A DNA stretch of 64,000 bases from Streptomyces capillispiralis. GTDB lineage: Bacteria > Actinomycetota > Actinomycetes > Streptomycetales > Streptomycetaceae. Shown piece after piece: positions 34,077 through 42,553 of the stretch. The notes below the pieces were generated by a model. The model searched no databases, was not told where the DNA came from, and was given only the letters and a program-made list of their open reading frames with translations. Each line of letters opens with the position of its first letter. Positions within the stretch are counted from its first letter, which is position 1. The position numbers and the translations under genes were made by a program. The DNA is taken from NCBI RefSeq assembly GCF_007829875.1, contig NZ_VIWV01000001.1, forward strand, positions 4,310,501-4,374,500. The letters are read 5' to 3'.

Positions 34077-34754
34077 ATGGCGAGGAGAGCGGTGGGTGGC
34101 GCGGGCGTGCGGGGGGCGCGGCGCCCGGAGCTGCGGTTGCCCGTGCTGGAGCGGTTCGAGGGGGGTGGTCTGGAGCCGGACGGGGACTACGACGGGCTGG
34201 AGTTCCGGGAGGCGGACTTCGCCGGGCAGGACGGGGGCGGGGCGCGTTTCATGGACTGCGCGCTGACGGGGTGCGTGCTGGACGGGGCGCGGCTGTCCCG
34301 GGCGCGGGTGCTGGACTCGGTGCTGGCCGGTGTCCGGGGAGTGGGTACGGACCTGGTGGAGGCGACCCTGCGGGACGTCGAGCTGACCGACGCGCGGCTC
34401 GGGGGGACGCAGGCGCACGGGGCGGTGCTGGAGCGGGTGCTGGTCCGGGGCGGGAAGATCGACTTCCTGAATCTTCGGGCGGCCCGGCTCAAGGACGTCG
34501 TCTTCGAGGGCTGTGTGCTGGTCGAGCCGGACTTCGGCGGGGCGCGGCTGGAGCGCGTGGAGTTCGTGGACTGCGCGCTGAAGGGCGCGGACCTGAGCGG
34601 GGCCACGCTCACGGACGTGGACCTGCGGGGGGCCGCTTCGCTGGAGATCGCGAGGGGGGTGGACCGGCTGTCGGGGGCGGTGATCAGCACGGGGCAACTG
34701 CTGGATCTGGCGCCGGTGCTGGCGGGGGAGCTGGGGATCAGAGTGGAGGGGTGA
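34077..34754 (+). CDS. Pentapeptide repeat protein
   Basis: A 225-residue right-handed quadrilateral beta-helix protein. From about residue 45 the A(D/N)LxX periodicity is plain: LEFREADFAG, GARFMDCALTGCVLDGARLS, LVEATLRDVELTDARLGGTQ and LKGADLSGATLTDVDLRGAA. Some such proteins mimic DNA and protect gyrase (MfpA/Qnr type); others have no known role. The C-terminal 35 residues are helical (STGQLLDLAPVLAGELGI). The start ATG 34077 was chosen because the upstream frame is open but featureless. Confidence 0.88.
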   Translation: MARRAVGGAGVRGARRPELRLPVLERFEGGGLEPDGDYDGLEFREADFAGQDGGGARFMDCALTGCVLDGARLSRARVLDSVLAGVRGVGTDLVEATLRDVELTDARLGGTQAHGAVLERVLVRGGKIDFLNLRAARLKDVVFEGCVLVEPDFGGARLERVEFVDCALKGADLSGATLTDVDLRGAASLEIARGVDRLSGAVISTGQLLDLAPVLAGELGIRVEG

Positions 34755-34794
34755 GCGGGAGGCGGCGGCGACTCATCGGGGTGATCGGGAGTGG

Positions 34795-35295
34795 TCAGGA
34801 GATCCTCGGGAAGCGGGCCTGGAGGTTCCAGATCGCCGGGTTCTCGCCGAGGTCCTCGTGCAGGTCGGTCAGGTCGGCGAGGAGGTCGTGCAGGAAGTCG
34901 CGGGCCTCCCGGCGCAGTTCGGTGTGCGAGAAGGTCAGCGGGGGCTCGGACGCCGGGAGCCATTCCGCCTCGATGTCCACCCAGCCGAAGCGGCGCTCGA
35001 ACAGCAGGCGGTCGGTGGACTCGGTGAAGTCCAGCTCCGCGTGCTGGGGGCGGGAGGCGCGGGAGCCCGCCGGGTCCCGGTCGACCTGTTCCACGATGTC
35101 GCAGAGCGCCCACGCGAAGTCGAGCACCGGCACCCATCCCCAGGCTGTGGACAGCTCGCGGTCCGTCTCGGTGTCGGCGAGGTAGACGTCGCCGCAGAAC
35201 AGGTCGTGCCGCAGGGCATGGACGTCCGCGCGGCGGTAGTCGGTCTGCGGGGGGTCGGGGAAGCGGTTGGAGAGGGCGTAGCCGATGTCGAGCAC
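34795..35295 (-). CDS. Hypothetical protein rich in acidic and aromatic residues
   Basis: A protein of about 166 residues whose clear coding character begins at VLDIGYALSNRFPDPPQTDY. Further segments are LHDLLADLTDLHEDLGENPA, the DVYLADTETDRELSTAWGWV strand and FGWVDIEAEWLPASEPPLTF. I do not recognise the family; it has no membrane segment or signal. The start is uncertain. GTG 35295 is used because any start beyond 35432 would overlap the divergent peptidase gene, and the stretch 35296-35574 is Arg/Pro-biased and non-globular. Confidence 0.65.
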   Translation of the reverse strand: MLDIGYALSNRFPDPPQTDYRRADVHALRHDLFCGDVYLADTETDRELSTAWGWVPVLDFAWALCDIVEQVDRDPAGSRASRPQHAELDFTESTDRLLFERRFGWVDIEAEWLPASEPPLTFSHTELRREARDFLHDLLADLTDLHEDLGENPAIWNLQARFPRIS

Positions 35296-35431
35296 GGGTG
35301 TGATGGTGTCACGCCGGAACGGCCCGGCAGACGCGGCGTCGGGGGTGGGGGCGGGGGCGTCGGGGCGGTGCCGGTTTCCGTGCCGGTGCCGGCGCGCTCC
35401 CGGTCGGTGTGCGCCTGCATAGGATCGCGGC

Positions 35432-36847
35432 GTGCGCCTCCGTCGGCCCCTTCGTGCCCGTTCCCTGACCGCCGCCGTGCTGCTCACCGTGTCGGTGGCC
35501 GGGTGCGGGGAGGGGCCCGGTGCCTCCCCGGGGCGGCCCGGTGTGGGGGACCCGTTCTTCCCCGAGGCCGGCAACGAGGGCTACGACGTCGCCCACTACG
35601 CCCTCCGCCTCGGCTACGACCCCGGCCCCCACCGCCTCACCGGCACGGCGACGATCACCGCGCGGGCGACGCGGGACCTCTCCGCGCTGAACCTGGACCT
35701 CCGGGGCCTGGACGTGGAGGCGGTCGCCGTCGACGGCGCGCCCGCCCGCTGGAGCCGTGCCGGACAGGAGCTGACGGTCCGCCCGCGCGGCGCACTCGAC
35801 CGGGGCGCGCGGTTCCGCGTCACCGTCCGCTACTCCGGAGCCCCGGTGACCGTCACCGACCCGGACGGTTCCGAGGAGGGCTGGCTGCGCACCGCCGACG
35901 GGGCGCTGGCGCTGGGGGAGCCGGTGGGGTCGGCGGCCTGGTTCCCGGGCAACCACCACCCCTCCGACAAGGCGACGTACAGCCTCGCGGTGACCGTGCC
36001 GAAGGGGCTGCGGGCGGTGTCCAACGGGGAGCCGGCCGGGGAGGAGACGGAGGGGGACCGTACGACGTACCGGTGGCGCACCGGTGAGCCGATGGCCGGT
36101 TACCTCGCCACCCTCGCCATCGGCCGGTACGAGACCGGGCGCACCACGACCGCCGGCGGGCTGCCCGTCCACACGGCGGTCGATCCGGAGGAGGCGGAGG
36201 CGAGCCGTGCGGTGCTGGCGCGGATCCCCGAGGTCGTGGCGTGGGCGGAGCGGACCTTCGGCCCGTACCCCTTCTCCTCGGCGGGCGCGATCGTCGAGCG
36301 GCCGGGGGACGCCGGGTACGCGCTGGAGACCCAGAGCCGCCCCGTCTTCCCCGGCGCCCCCGGCATCGTGCTGCTGGTCCACGAGATCGCCCACCAGTGG
36401 TACGGCAACTCGGTCACCCCGCGGACCTGGCGGGACATGTGGCTGAACGAGGCCTTCGCGACGTACGCGGAGTGGCTGTGGCAGGAGGAGCACGGCGGCG
36501 ACACCGCGCAGGAGGTCTTCGACGCGCTGTACGCCGGCGCGTACTTCCCGGACGCGGAGCGGGACGAGGCGCTCTGGTCGTTCCCGCCGGCCGAGCCGCC
36601 GGACGCGGCGCACGTCTCGGGCCTCCCCGTGTACTGGCGCGGGGCGATGGTCCTGCACCGGATCCGGCAGACGGTCGGCGACGGCGCCTTCCGGGCCCTG
36701 TTGCGCGGCTGGGCGGCGGAGCACCGCCACGGCACCGCGGACACCGGCGACTTCACGGCATACGTGGAGACGTTCGCGCCGGGCCGGGACTTCGACGCGG
36801 TGTGGGAGGACTGGCTGTACGGGGCGGGCAGGCCGCCGCGGCCCTGA
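35432..36847 (+). CDS. M1 family metallopeptidase lipoprotein
   Basis: A 471-residue secreted aminopeptidase-like enzyme. LTAAVLLTVSVAGCGEG is a lipoprotein signal with lipobox VAGC. An N-terminal beta domain precedes the catalytic domain, which has HEIAHQW with zinc ligands His317 and His321 and NEAFATYAE with Glu340, exactly 18 residues after the second His as the family requires. GYALETQSR replaces the GAMEN exopeptidase loop. At 471 residues it lacks the C-terminal domains of the larger PepN-type enzymes. GTG 35432 lies 6 nt after TAGGAT, with no ribosome binding site, so it is probably leaderless. Confidence 0.92.
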   Translation: MRLRRPLRARSLTAAVLLTVSVAGCGEGPGASPGRPGVGDPFFPEAGNEGYDVAHYALRLGYDPGPHRLTGTATITARATRDLSALNLDLRGLDVEAVAVDGAPARWSRAGQELTVRPRGALDRGARFRVTVRYSGAPVTVTDPDGSEEGWLRTADGALALGEPVGSAAWFPGNHHPSDKATYSLAVTVPKGLRAVSNGEPAGEETEGDRTTYRWRTGEPMAGYLATLAIGRYETGRTTTAGGLPVHTAVDPEEAEASRAVLARIPEVVAWAERTFGPYPFSSAGAIVERPGDAGYALETQSRPVFPGAPGIVLLVHEIAHQWYGNSVTPRTWRDMWLNEAFATYAEWLWQEEHGGDTAQEVFDALYAGAYFPDAERDEALWSFPPAEPPDAAHVSGLPVYWRGAMVLHRIRQTVGDGAFRALLRGWAAEHRHGTADTGDFTAYVETFAPGRDFDAVWEDWLYGAGRPPRP

Positions 36848-36922
36848 GCCGGGCGGGGACCTTGACGGCATCCCGGCCGACCCCGGCCCGCCGGGTCCGC
36901 TCGCGCCGGGCTCGCTCGCGCC

Positions 36923-36964
36923 GGAGCCCCCGGCCTGCCGGGCCTGCGGCCGGCCGGGGGCTCC
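36923..36964 (-). terminator. Terminator after terD, convergent with the peptidase gene
   Basis: GGAGCCCCCGGCC (36923-36935) pairs perfectly with GGCCGGGGGCTCC (36952-36964), 18 bp beyond the terD stop. Confidence 0.87.
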
Positions 36965-36982
36965 GCTGGACGCGGGTGTCCG

Positions 36983-37558
36983 TCAGACGTTCACACCGAA
37001 GTCCTGGGCGATGCCCACCAGGCCCGAGGCGTAGCCCTGGCCGACCGCGCGGAACTTCCACTCCGCGCCGTTGCGGTACAGCTCGCCGAAGACCATGGCG
37101 GTCTCGGTGGCGGCGTCCTCCGACAGGTCGTAGCGGGCGATCTCGGCGCCGCCGGCCTGGTTGACGATGCGGATGTAGGCGTTGCGCACCTGGCCGAAGT
37201 TCTGGCTGCGGTTCTCGGCGTCGTAGATCGACACCGGGAAGACGATCTTGTCGATGTCGGCCGGGAGGGCGGCGAGGTTGACGTTGATCGCCTCGTCGTC
37301 GCCGGCGCCCTCACCGGTGCGGTTGTCACCGGTGTGGACGATGGTGTTGTCCGGGGTCTGCTTGTTGTTGAAGAACACGAAGTGGGCGTCCGAGTAGACC
37401 TTGCCCTGCGTGTTGACCGCGATCGCCGAGGCGTCGAGGTCGAAGTCCGTGCCGGTGGTGGTGCGGACGTCCCAGCCGAGGCCCACGGTGACGGCGGTCA
37501 GGCCCGGAGCCTCCTTGGTGAGCGAGACGTTGCCACCCTTGGACAGGCTTACAGCCAT
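36983..37558 (-). CDS. terD: TerD family protein
   Basis: A 191-residue TerD/CABP domain protein: VSLSKGGNVSLTKEAPGLTA, GTDFDLDASAIAVNTQGKVY, then the calcium-binding HTGDNRTGEGAGDDEAINVN and DAENRSQNFGQVRNAYIRIV. Length and motifs are typical. In tellurite-resistance loci TerD works with TerB/TerC at the membrane; here it stands alone, as many TerD paralogues do in Streptomyces, where they have been linked to calcium and development. The ATG is preceded by AAGGGACTCCCAACA. Confidence 0.94.
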   Translation of the reverse strand: MAVSLSKGGNVSLTKEAPGLTAVTVGLGWDVRTTTGTDFDLDASAIAVNTQGKVYSDAHFVFFNNKQTPDNTIVHTGDNRTGEGAGDDEAINVNLAALPADIDKIVFPVSIYDAENRSQNFGQVRNAYIRIVNQAGGAEIARYDLSEDAATETAMVFGELYRNGAEWKFRAVGQGYASGLVGIAQDFGVNV

Positions 37559-37720
37559 TGTTGGGAGTCCCTTCCCTCGTTTACGTACGGCTAGAAGCTA
37601 CAGCTATCCCATTGAACGCGGAGAGGGGTGCGAGAGGTTCCAGGTCGCTTTACTTTCTTTACCCCGGGTTCCGAGGGATCCGGGATATTCGGATGACGTG
37701 GACCGGTCAGAGGCGGGAAC

Positions 37721-38158
37721 ATGTACGGCATGTCCGGTCCCTATCCCATCCGTGGCTCCGTCTCCCTGCCCGAGGCCGAGCTCATGTGGCGTTTCTCGCG
37801 GTCGTCCGGGCCCGGCGGACAGCACGTGAACACCAGCGACTCCCAGGTCGAGCTGCGCTTCGACCTCGCGCGCACCGAGGCGCTGCCCGAGGTGTGGAAG
37901 CGGCGGGCGCTCGAACGGCTGGCCGGGCGGCTGACCGGCGGGGTCGTCACGGTCCGCGCCTCCGAGCACCGCTCGCAGTGGCGCAACCGCGAGACCGCCG
38001 CGGTGCGCCTCGCGGCGCTGCTCGCGGAGGCGACGGCGCCTCCGCCGAAGCCGCGCAGGGCGACGCGTATCCCGCGCGGCATCAATGAGCGGCGGTTGCG
38101 GGAGAAGAAGCAGCGGTCCGAGACGAAGCGGGGGCGCTCCGCGCGGGACTGGGGGTGA
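37721..38158 (+). CDS. arfB: Peptidyl-tRNA hydrolase ArfB (ribosome rescue)
   Basis: A 145-residue release-factor homologue: WRFSRSSGPGGQHVNTSDSQ holds the GGQ loop that hydrolyses peptidyl-tRNA, and VELRFDLARTEALPEVWKRR follows. The C-terminal tail (INERRLREKKQRSETKRGRS) is the basic extension that enters the empty mRNA channel of stalled ribosomes. ATG 37721 is used; an ATG three codons later is equally possible. Confidence 0.93.
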   Translation: MYGMSGPYPIRGSVSLPEAELMWRFSRSSGPGGQHVNTSDSQVELRFDLARTEALPEVWKRRALERLAGRLTGGVVTVRASEHRSQWRNRETAAVRLAALLAEATAPPPKPRRATRIPRGINERRLREKKQRSETKRGRSARDWG

Positions 38159-38180
38159 CCCCAGTGCCCCTTTCCGGGGC

Positions 38181-38226
38181 GTGGCCCCGGCGCCCCAGGG
38201 GGGTGTGGCCCCGGCGCCCCAGGGGG
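38181..38226. repeat. 22-bp direct repeat
   Basis: gtggccccggcgccccaggggg occurs at 38181-38202 and again at 38205-38226, split by two bases. Each copy contains a CCCCGG/CCAGGGG-type foldback. Confidence 0.85.
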
Positions 38227-38267
38227 TGGGGTTCGGTCTCCGGTGGGTGCGGGTTCGTGGGGGCTGG

Positions 38268-38296
38268 GCGCGCAGTTCCCCGCGCCCCTTTGAGGG
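38268..38296. repeat. Streptomyces intergenic repeat (gcgcagttccccgcgcccc family)
   Basis: GGGCGCGCAGTTCCCCGCGC followed by CCCTTTGAGGGG is the half-palindromic element seen in very many Streptomyces intergenic regions, normally with an inverted second half. Only one half is present here. Confidence 0.65.
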
Positions 38297-38361
38297 GGTG
38301 ATGCCGGCGTGTCTGGGGGCGTGACCCCGGGGCCTGTCGCGTGCCTTCCGGGGCCGTGTGT

Positions 38362-38835
38362 TCAGGTCAGGGGTAGGACGCCTACCGTTTCGGCCTCGGC
38401 GGTTTCTCCGGTTCTGCGGAAGCCCAGGCGCAGGTAGAAGTTCTCGGGGCCGTGGGCGCCGGGGTGCCAGGTGACGTAGAGCTCCTTGGTGCCGCGGCGG
38501 CGCAGCTCCGCCGCCACCGACTCCACGGCGAACCGGCCGTACCCCTTGCCCTGCTCCCCGGCCGCGATGTTCAGCCGCCACAGGCCGGAGCGGACGACGC
38601 TGCCGCCGTCCCCGTGCCAGTCGATGTCGAGGAAGGCCATCAGGAAGCCGACCGCGCGGTCGCCGTCCATGATCAGGCGGGGCAGGGCGACGCCGGGATG
38701 GACGTAGGCCTCGGCGAGGGAGTTCACCACCGGTTCGACCGCGAATTCCTGGTCGGGGCGGACTCGTATACCGAGGGCGTCCTTCAGGTTCTTCGGCGTG
38801 ATCTCTTCGAGGCGCGGTGCCGTGGGCGTCGTCAT
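38362..38835 (-). CDS. GNAT family N-acetyltransferase
   Basis: A 157-residue acetyltransferase: GFLMAFLDIDWHG, then the acetyl-CoA motif AAGEQGKGYGRFAVESVAAE and the C-terminal HGPENFYLRLGFRRTGE. It resembles the spermidine/diamine-acetyltransferase-like GNATs (KNLKDALGIRVRPDQEFAVE is a BltD-type start). Substrate unknown. A gap of 73 bp separates it from the flavin reductase gene. Confidence 0.9.
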   Translation of the reverse strand: MTTPTAPRLEEITPKNLKDALGIRVRPDQEFAVEPVVNSLAEAYVHPGVALPRLIMDGDRAVGFLMAFLDIDWHGDGGSVVRSGLWRLNIAAGEQGKGYGRFAVESVAAELRRRGTKELYVTWHPGAHGPENFYLRLGFRRTGETAEAETVGVLPLT

Positions 38836-38908
38836 CCGGGCAGCCTAAGCAGCGAAATCCCGGTGGGTAAAAGGGATTTCGGGGCCGTGGGCAAAGGACG
38901 GGCCGCGC

Positions 38909-39502
38909 TCAGCCCAACTGCCGGTAACGGCCCCGGAAATACGTCAGCGGACCGCCCTCGGCGCTTGGCACCCGGGCCGTCAGGACGCGGCCGATCACCA
39001 GCGTGTGGTCCCCGGCCGGCACCCGCTGCTCGGTGCGGCACTCCAGGGTCGCCAGGGCGCCGCCCACCAGCGGGGCCCCGCTGTACTCGCCGCGCAGGTA
39101 GGGGATGTCCGCGAACAGCAGCCGGTCGCTGACGCGGCCCTTCATCGCGAAGCGGCCCGCGATGTGCCGCTGGCTCTCGGAGAGCACGGACACCGCCCAC
39201 AGCGGCTGCTCGTCGAGCAGATCGTCCATGCGGGAGCCGTTGCGCAGGCTGACCAGCACCAGCGGCGGGTCCAGGGAGACCGACAGGAACGCGGTCGCGG
39301 TCATGCCGACGTCCTCGCCGGCCGGCGCCCCGGGGTCGTCCGGGTCCAGCGGCGGTTCCTGCGCGGTCACCAGGACCACACCGGCGGCCAGACGGGACAT
39401 GGCGGCACGGAACTCGTCGTTGCTCACCCCCTCAGCATGCCGGGCGGCGGGCGGAACGGTGATCGCGGACGGGACTGCGGGAGTGTTCGGCACGCCGGAC
39501 AC
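38909..39502 (-). CDS. Flavin reductase domain protein
   Basis: A 197-residue FMN-binding split-barrel protein: MSRLAAGVVLVTAQE, MTATAFLSVSLDPPLVLVSL, then SVLSESQRHIAGRFA and TLECRTEQRVPAGDHTLVIG. The family supplies reduced flavin to two-component monooxygenases; no oxygenase is adjacent. GTG 39502 (VSGVPNTPAV) was chosen because CGGAG lies 7 nt upstream; a later GTG at VSNDEF is also possible. Confidence 0.9.
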   Translation of the reverse strand: MSGVPNTPAVPSAITVPPAARHAEGVSNDEFRAAMSRLAAGVVLVTAQEPPLDPDDPGAPAGEDVGMTATAFLSVSLDPPLVLVSLRNGSRMDDLLDEQPLWAVSVLSESQRHIAGRFAMKGRVSDRLLFADIPYLRGEYSGAPLVGGALATLECRTEQRVPAGDHTLVIGRVLTARVPSAEGGPLTYFRGRYRQLG

Positions 39503-39664
39503 GCTAATCTCCGCTCGTCCGGCACCACATCGGACCACGGCCCGAGCCGGGACCTAGGACCAACGTCCGATCCGGTCACGAGCCATGCACAACCGCTACA
39601 AATACTGCGTTCGGTAATCGCGCGGGGAAACCGCGGAAAGACCCGGCAATTGTTCACGTTTAGC

Positions 39665-39680
39665 TGTGACTTGAGTCACA
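39665..39680. promoter_or_regulatory. Crp-type palindrome upstream of cdgB
   Basis: TGTGACT-TG-AGTCACA is a perfect inverted repeat that fits the Crp/FNR consensus TGTGA-N6-TCACA. Its TNAC/GTNA halves also recall BldD boxes, although the spacer is 4 rather than 5. CAATTGTT occurs on both sides (39647-39654, 39689-39696). It lies 130 bp before the cdgB start. Confidence 0.65.
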
Positions 39681-39809
39681 AGGGGCGACAATTGTTGACC
39701 CTGTGTACCGAGTGGGCAGCGCGCTGTGATTCAGTGGCTGGGAAGCTGCTGGGACGATGCGCCGAAGAGAACCCTTGATTCGCTGCGAGGTCTCGGGGGG
39801 AGGGCGAGG

Positions 39810-41498
39810 ATGGAGACCGAGTCGGAACCCTACGTCCGTCTTGCGTCGCTGCGACAACTGCACCGGGCCATGGCCGACATGAACACGGCCCGCAGCCTGG
39901 CGGACACGTTGCAGACCGTCGCCGACGGCGTCGTGGGCGCCCTCGGGTACGAGCTGGCCTGCGTCAACCTCGTACGCCCCGACGGTGACCTGGTGGTCGC
40001 CGCCCTGGCGGGGAACTCCGCCGCCGAGGCCCTGATCACCGGCCGGACCGGCTCCCGCGACTCCTGGGACCGCCGCCTCCAGATGGGCGAACGCTGGGGC
40101 GACCTGATCTTCATACCGCACACCGAGGGCTGGGTCCTCGACGACGACGACGTCCCGCAGTGGTACACCGACGGGCCCGCGCCCCGCTTCGAGGACGAGT
40201 GGCACCCCTCCGACCGCCTCTTCGCCCCGATGTACGCCCCCGGCCCGCAGGGCGGCGGCACCTCCGGCGAGCTGGTCGGCGTGCTCTCCGTGGACCGCCC
40301 GCGCAACGGGCGGCGGCCCGGCGCCTGGGGCCGCGAAGCGCTCCAGATGTACGCCTTCCAGGCCGCCATCGCGATCAGCAACGCCCGGCTGCGCTCCAAC
40401 ATGCAGCGCGCCCTGGTCCGCCTGGAGCGCGAGCAGCAGGCGCTGCGGGCCAGCGAGGAGAGCTTCCGGCAGGCCTTCGAGTACGCCCCCTCCGGCATGG
40501 CCATCGCCGAGATGGGCGGCGAACAGCACGGCCGGATCCTGCGCACCAACGACGCCCTGTGCCGGCTGCTCGGCCGCCCCGCCTCCGCGATGCGCCGCTA
40601 CTGCTTCTCCGACCTGGTCCACCCCGAGGACATAGGCACCCTGCTCCGCACCTCCGCCGAGGGCGGCCGGGCCGAGCTGCGCCTGTGCCGCCGCGACGGC
40701 AGCTACGTCTGGGTCAGCCTGCGCAACTCGGTGGTCGCCGACGCCGCCGACGGCCCCCGCTTCCTCCTCACCCACGTCGAGGACATCGAGGAGCGCAAGC
40801 GCCGCGAGCTCCAGCTCGCCCACCGCGCCTCCCACGACTCGCTCACCGGACTGCCGAACTCCGCCGAGCTGCGGGCGCGGCTGTCCGCCCGGCTGTGCCA
40901 GCAGCGCCCGCAGCAGGCGCTGCCCGCCGCCGTCGACTCCATGGCCCCCTTCGAGTCCTTCGACTCCCAGGACGCCGCCTACGGCCCGCCCGCCTTCGAC
41001 CGGGGGCACGACTTCGACTTCCCGCCGGGCAGCGAGGCGTACGACGGCTACGACCACCATGTGCACACCGTCGCGCCCGCCGCGGACTTCGACGACGGCT
41101 CCAAGGGGCTCGCGGTGCTCTTCTGCGACCTCGACGGCTTCAAGTCCATCAACGACCGGTTCGGCCACAACGCGGGCGACGCGGTGCTCATCGAGGTCGC
41201 CCGCCGGCTGGGCAACGGCGTGCGCGACGGCGACACCGTCGCCCGGCTCGGCGGCGACGAGTTCGTGATCCTCGCCGACGGGCTCGGCCGGGCCGACGCC
41301 CAGGACCTCGCCGTGCGGCTGCGCAACGAGATCATCCAGCCCATCCGGGCCGAGGGCCGGGCCGTGCGGGTGGGCGCCAGCTTCGGCATCGGGTGGGCGC
41401 ACTGCGGAATGACCGCGGACGAAGTGTTGAAGTCCGCCGACGAGCGGATGTACGTCGAGAAACGATCTCGTCCCAAACAGCACCGCCGTGCGGGATGA
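39810..41498 (+). CDS. cdgB: Diguanylate cyclase CdgB (GAF-PAS-GGDEF)
   Basis: A 562-residue soluble enzyme making cyclic di-GMP. A GAF domain (about 10-200) is followed by PAS (about 215-330: ESFRQAFEYAPSGMAIAEMG) with PAC, and GGDEF (about 345-550). The active site RLGGDEFVIL is intact, and an inhibitory RxxD site (RDGD) lies exactly five residues before it. A 70-residue Asp/Tyr/His-rich insert (HDFDFPPGSEAYDGYDHHVH) splits the start of the GGDEF domain. ATG 39810 has GGGGGGAGGGCGAGG upstream. In S. coelicolor CdgB controls development under BldD. Confidence 0.93.
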   Translation: METESEPYVRLASLRQLHRAMADMNTARSLADTLQTVADGVVGALGYELACVNLVRPDGDLVVAALAGNSAAEALITGRTGSRDSWDRRLQMGERWGDLIFIPHTEGWVLDDDDVPQWYTDGPAPRFEDEWHPSDRLFAPMYAPGPQGGGTSGELVGVLSVDRPRNGRRPGAWGREALQMYAFQAAIAISNARLRSNMQRALVRLEREQQALRASEESFRQAFEYAPSGMAIAEMGGEQHGRILRTNDALCRLLGRPASAMRRYCFSDLVHPEDIGTLLRTSAEGGRAELRLCRRDGSYVWVSLRNSVVADAADGPRFLLTHVEDIEERKRRELQLAHRASHDSLTGLPNSAELRARLSARLCQQRPQQALPAAVDSMAPFESFDSQDAAYGPPAFDRGHDFDFPPGSEAYDGYDHHVHTVAPAADFDDGSKGLAVLFCDLDGFKSINDRFGHNAGDAVLIEVARRLGNGVRDGDTVARLGGDEFVILADGLGRADAQDLAVRLRNEIIQPIRAEGRAVRVGASFGIGWAHCGMTADEVLKSADERMYVEKRSRPKQHRRAG

Positions 41499-41614
41499 AG
41501 CCCAGGTCAGTGAGTTGATGCGGTCCGCGTCACCCAATCGGGTCATCGGAAGCGGGTAGGCTCGCTCTCTCACCACTCGTACCGCACCCGATCCGCAGCT
41601 AGGAGCACCAAGGG

Positions 41615-42550
41615 ATGACGCCCGGCAACAACGGCGCGAGCACGCCCGAGGACGACGACCCGTTCGGCTACCTCTACGCCGACGGGCAGGCCAACGGAGC
41701 CCAGCCGCCGTCCGGGGGCTACGGCTACCCGAACTCGGTCAACCGGGTGCGGCCGGTCGGGACCCGCCAGTACGGCCAGCAGGCTGCTCCCCAGGCACCG
41801 CCGCAGCAGGGCGTCTACGGGCAGCCGAGCGCCCACTACGCCGCCCCGGAGACGCTGCCCGGCGGCGCCACCACCACCCAGTCCCCGCAGCCGGGGCACG
41901 GCGGCCGGGGCAGCGGGCGCGGTCGCGGACCGAACACCAAGGGCCTCCTCATCGGCGCGATCGCCGTGGTCGCCGCGGTCGTGATCGGCATCGGCGTGGC
42001 CATGATCGGCGGCGACGACGAGGACAAGGGCGACGACCAGGCGGGCACGACGCCGACCCAGTCCCAGGACAGCACCGAGCCGAGCCCGTCGACGAGCGAG
42101 AGCGCGCAGGACGAGGTCGAGCTGCCGACGATCGACGCGAAGGCGCTCCGTCTCGACGGCGGAGCCGCTCTCGCCTCCGACGTCGAGGGCGCGCAGTCCG
42201 ACGGCGGCATCTACGTGACCAACCTCAACCAGCCGGGCTCCACGGTCACCTGGACCGTCAACGGCATCCCCAAGGACGGCGCCTACACCGTCTTCGTGCG
42301 CTACAGCACGACCGACGACCCCCAGTCGATGACGCTCACCGTCAACGGCAAGCCGTTCGGCTCCAAACTGAACATGGACAACTGGGCCGGCGCCAAGGAC
42401 GGCGACTTCTCCAAGGGCTGGACCAAGACCTACGCCTGGCCCACCCTCAACAAGGGCACCAACACCATCTCCGTCTCCTGCGCCGACGGCGACAAGTGCA
42501 ACGTCCTGCTGGACCAGCTGTGGCTGAAGGAAGGCCAGGTCAAGGACTGA
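41615..42550 (+). CDS. Membrane-anchored carbohydrate-binding-module protein
   Basis: A 311-residue protein with a Gln/Pro/Gly/Tyr-rich cytoplasmic part (1-105), one membrane helix (GLLIGAIAVVAAVVIGIGVA) and an acidic Ser/Thr linker. The exterior beta-sandwich of about 140 residues resembles CBM35/CBM6 modules: SDVEGAQSDGGIYVTNLNQP, TWTVNGIPKDGAYTVFVRYS and GTNTISVSCADGDKCNVLLD. No catalytic domain is present. It probably binds cell-wall or mycelial polysaccharide. CTAGGAGCACCAAGGG precedes the ATG. Confidence 0.87.
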   Translation: MTPGNNGASTPEDDDPFGYLYADGQANGAQPPSGGYGYPNSVNRVRPVGTRQYGQQAAPQAPPQQGVYGQPSAHYAAPETLPGGATTTQSPQPGHGGRGSGRGRGPNTKGLLIGAIAVVAAVVIGIGVAMIGGDDEDKGDDQAGTTPTQSQDSTEPSPSTSESAQDEVELPTIDAKALRLDGGAALASDVEGAQSDGGIYVTNLNQPGSTVTWTVNGIPKDGAYTVFVRYSTTDDPQSMTLTVNGKPFGSKLNMDNWAGAKDGDFSKGWTKTYAWPTLNKGTNTISVSCADGDKCNVLLDQLWLKEGQVKD

Positions 42551-42553
42551 CCC

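Noticed and set aside
36983..37558. terD as part of a tellurite-resistance operon
   Set aside because: No terB, terC or other ter genes are in the window; it is a single gene with its own terminator.
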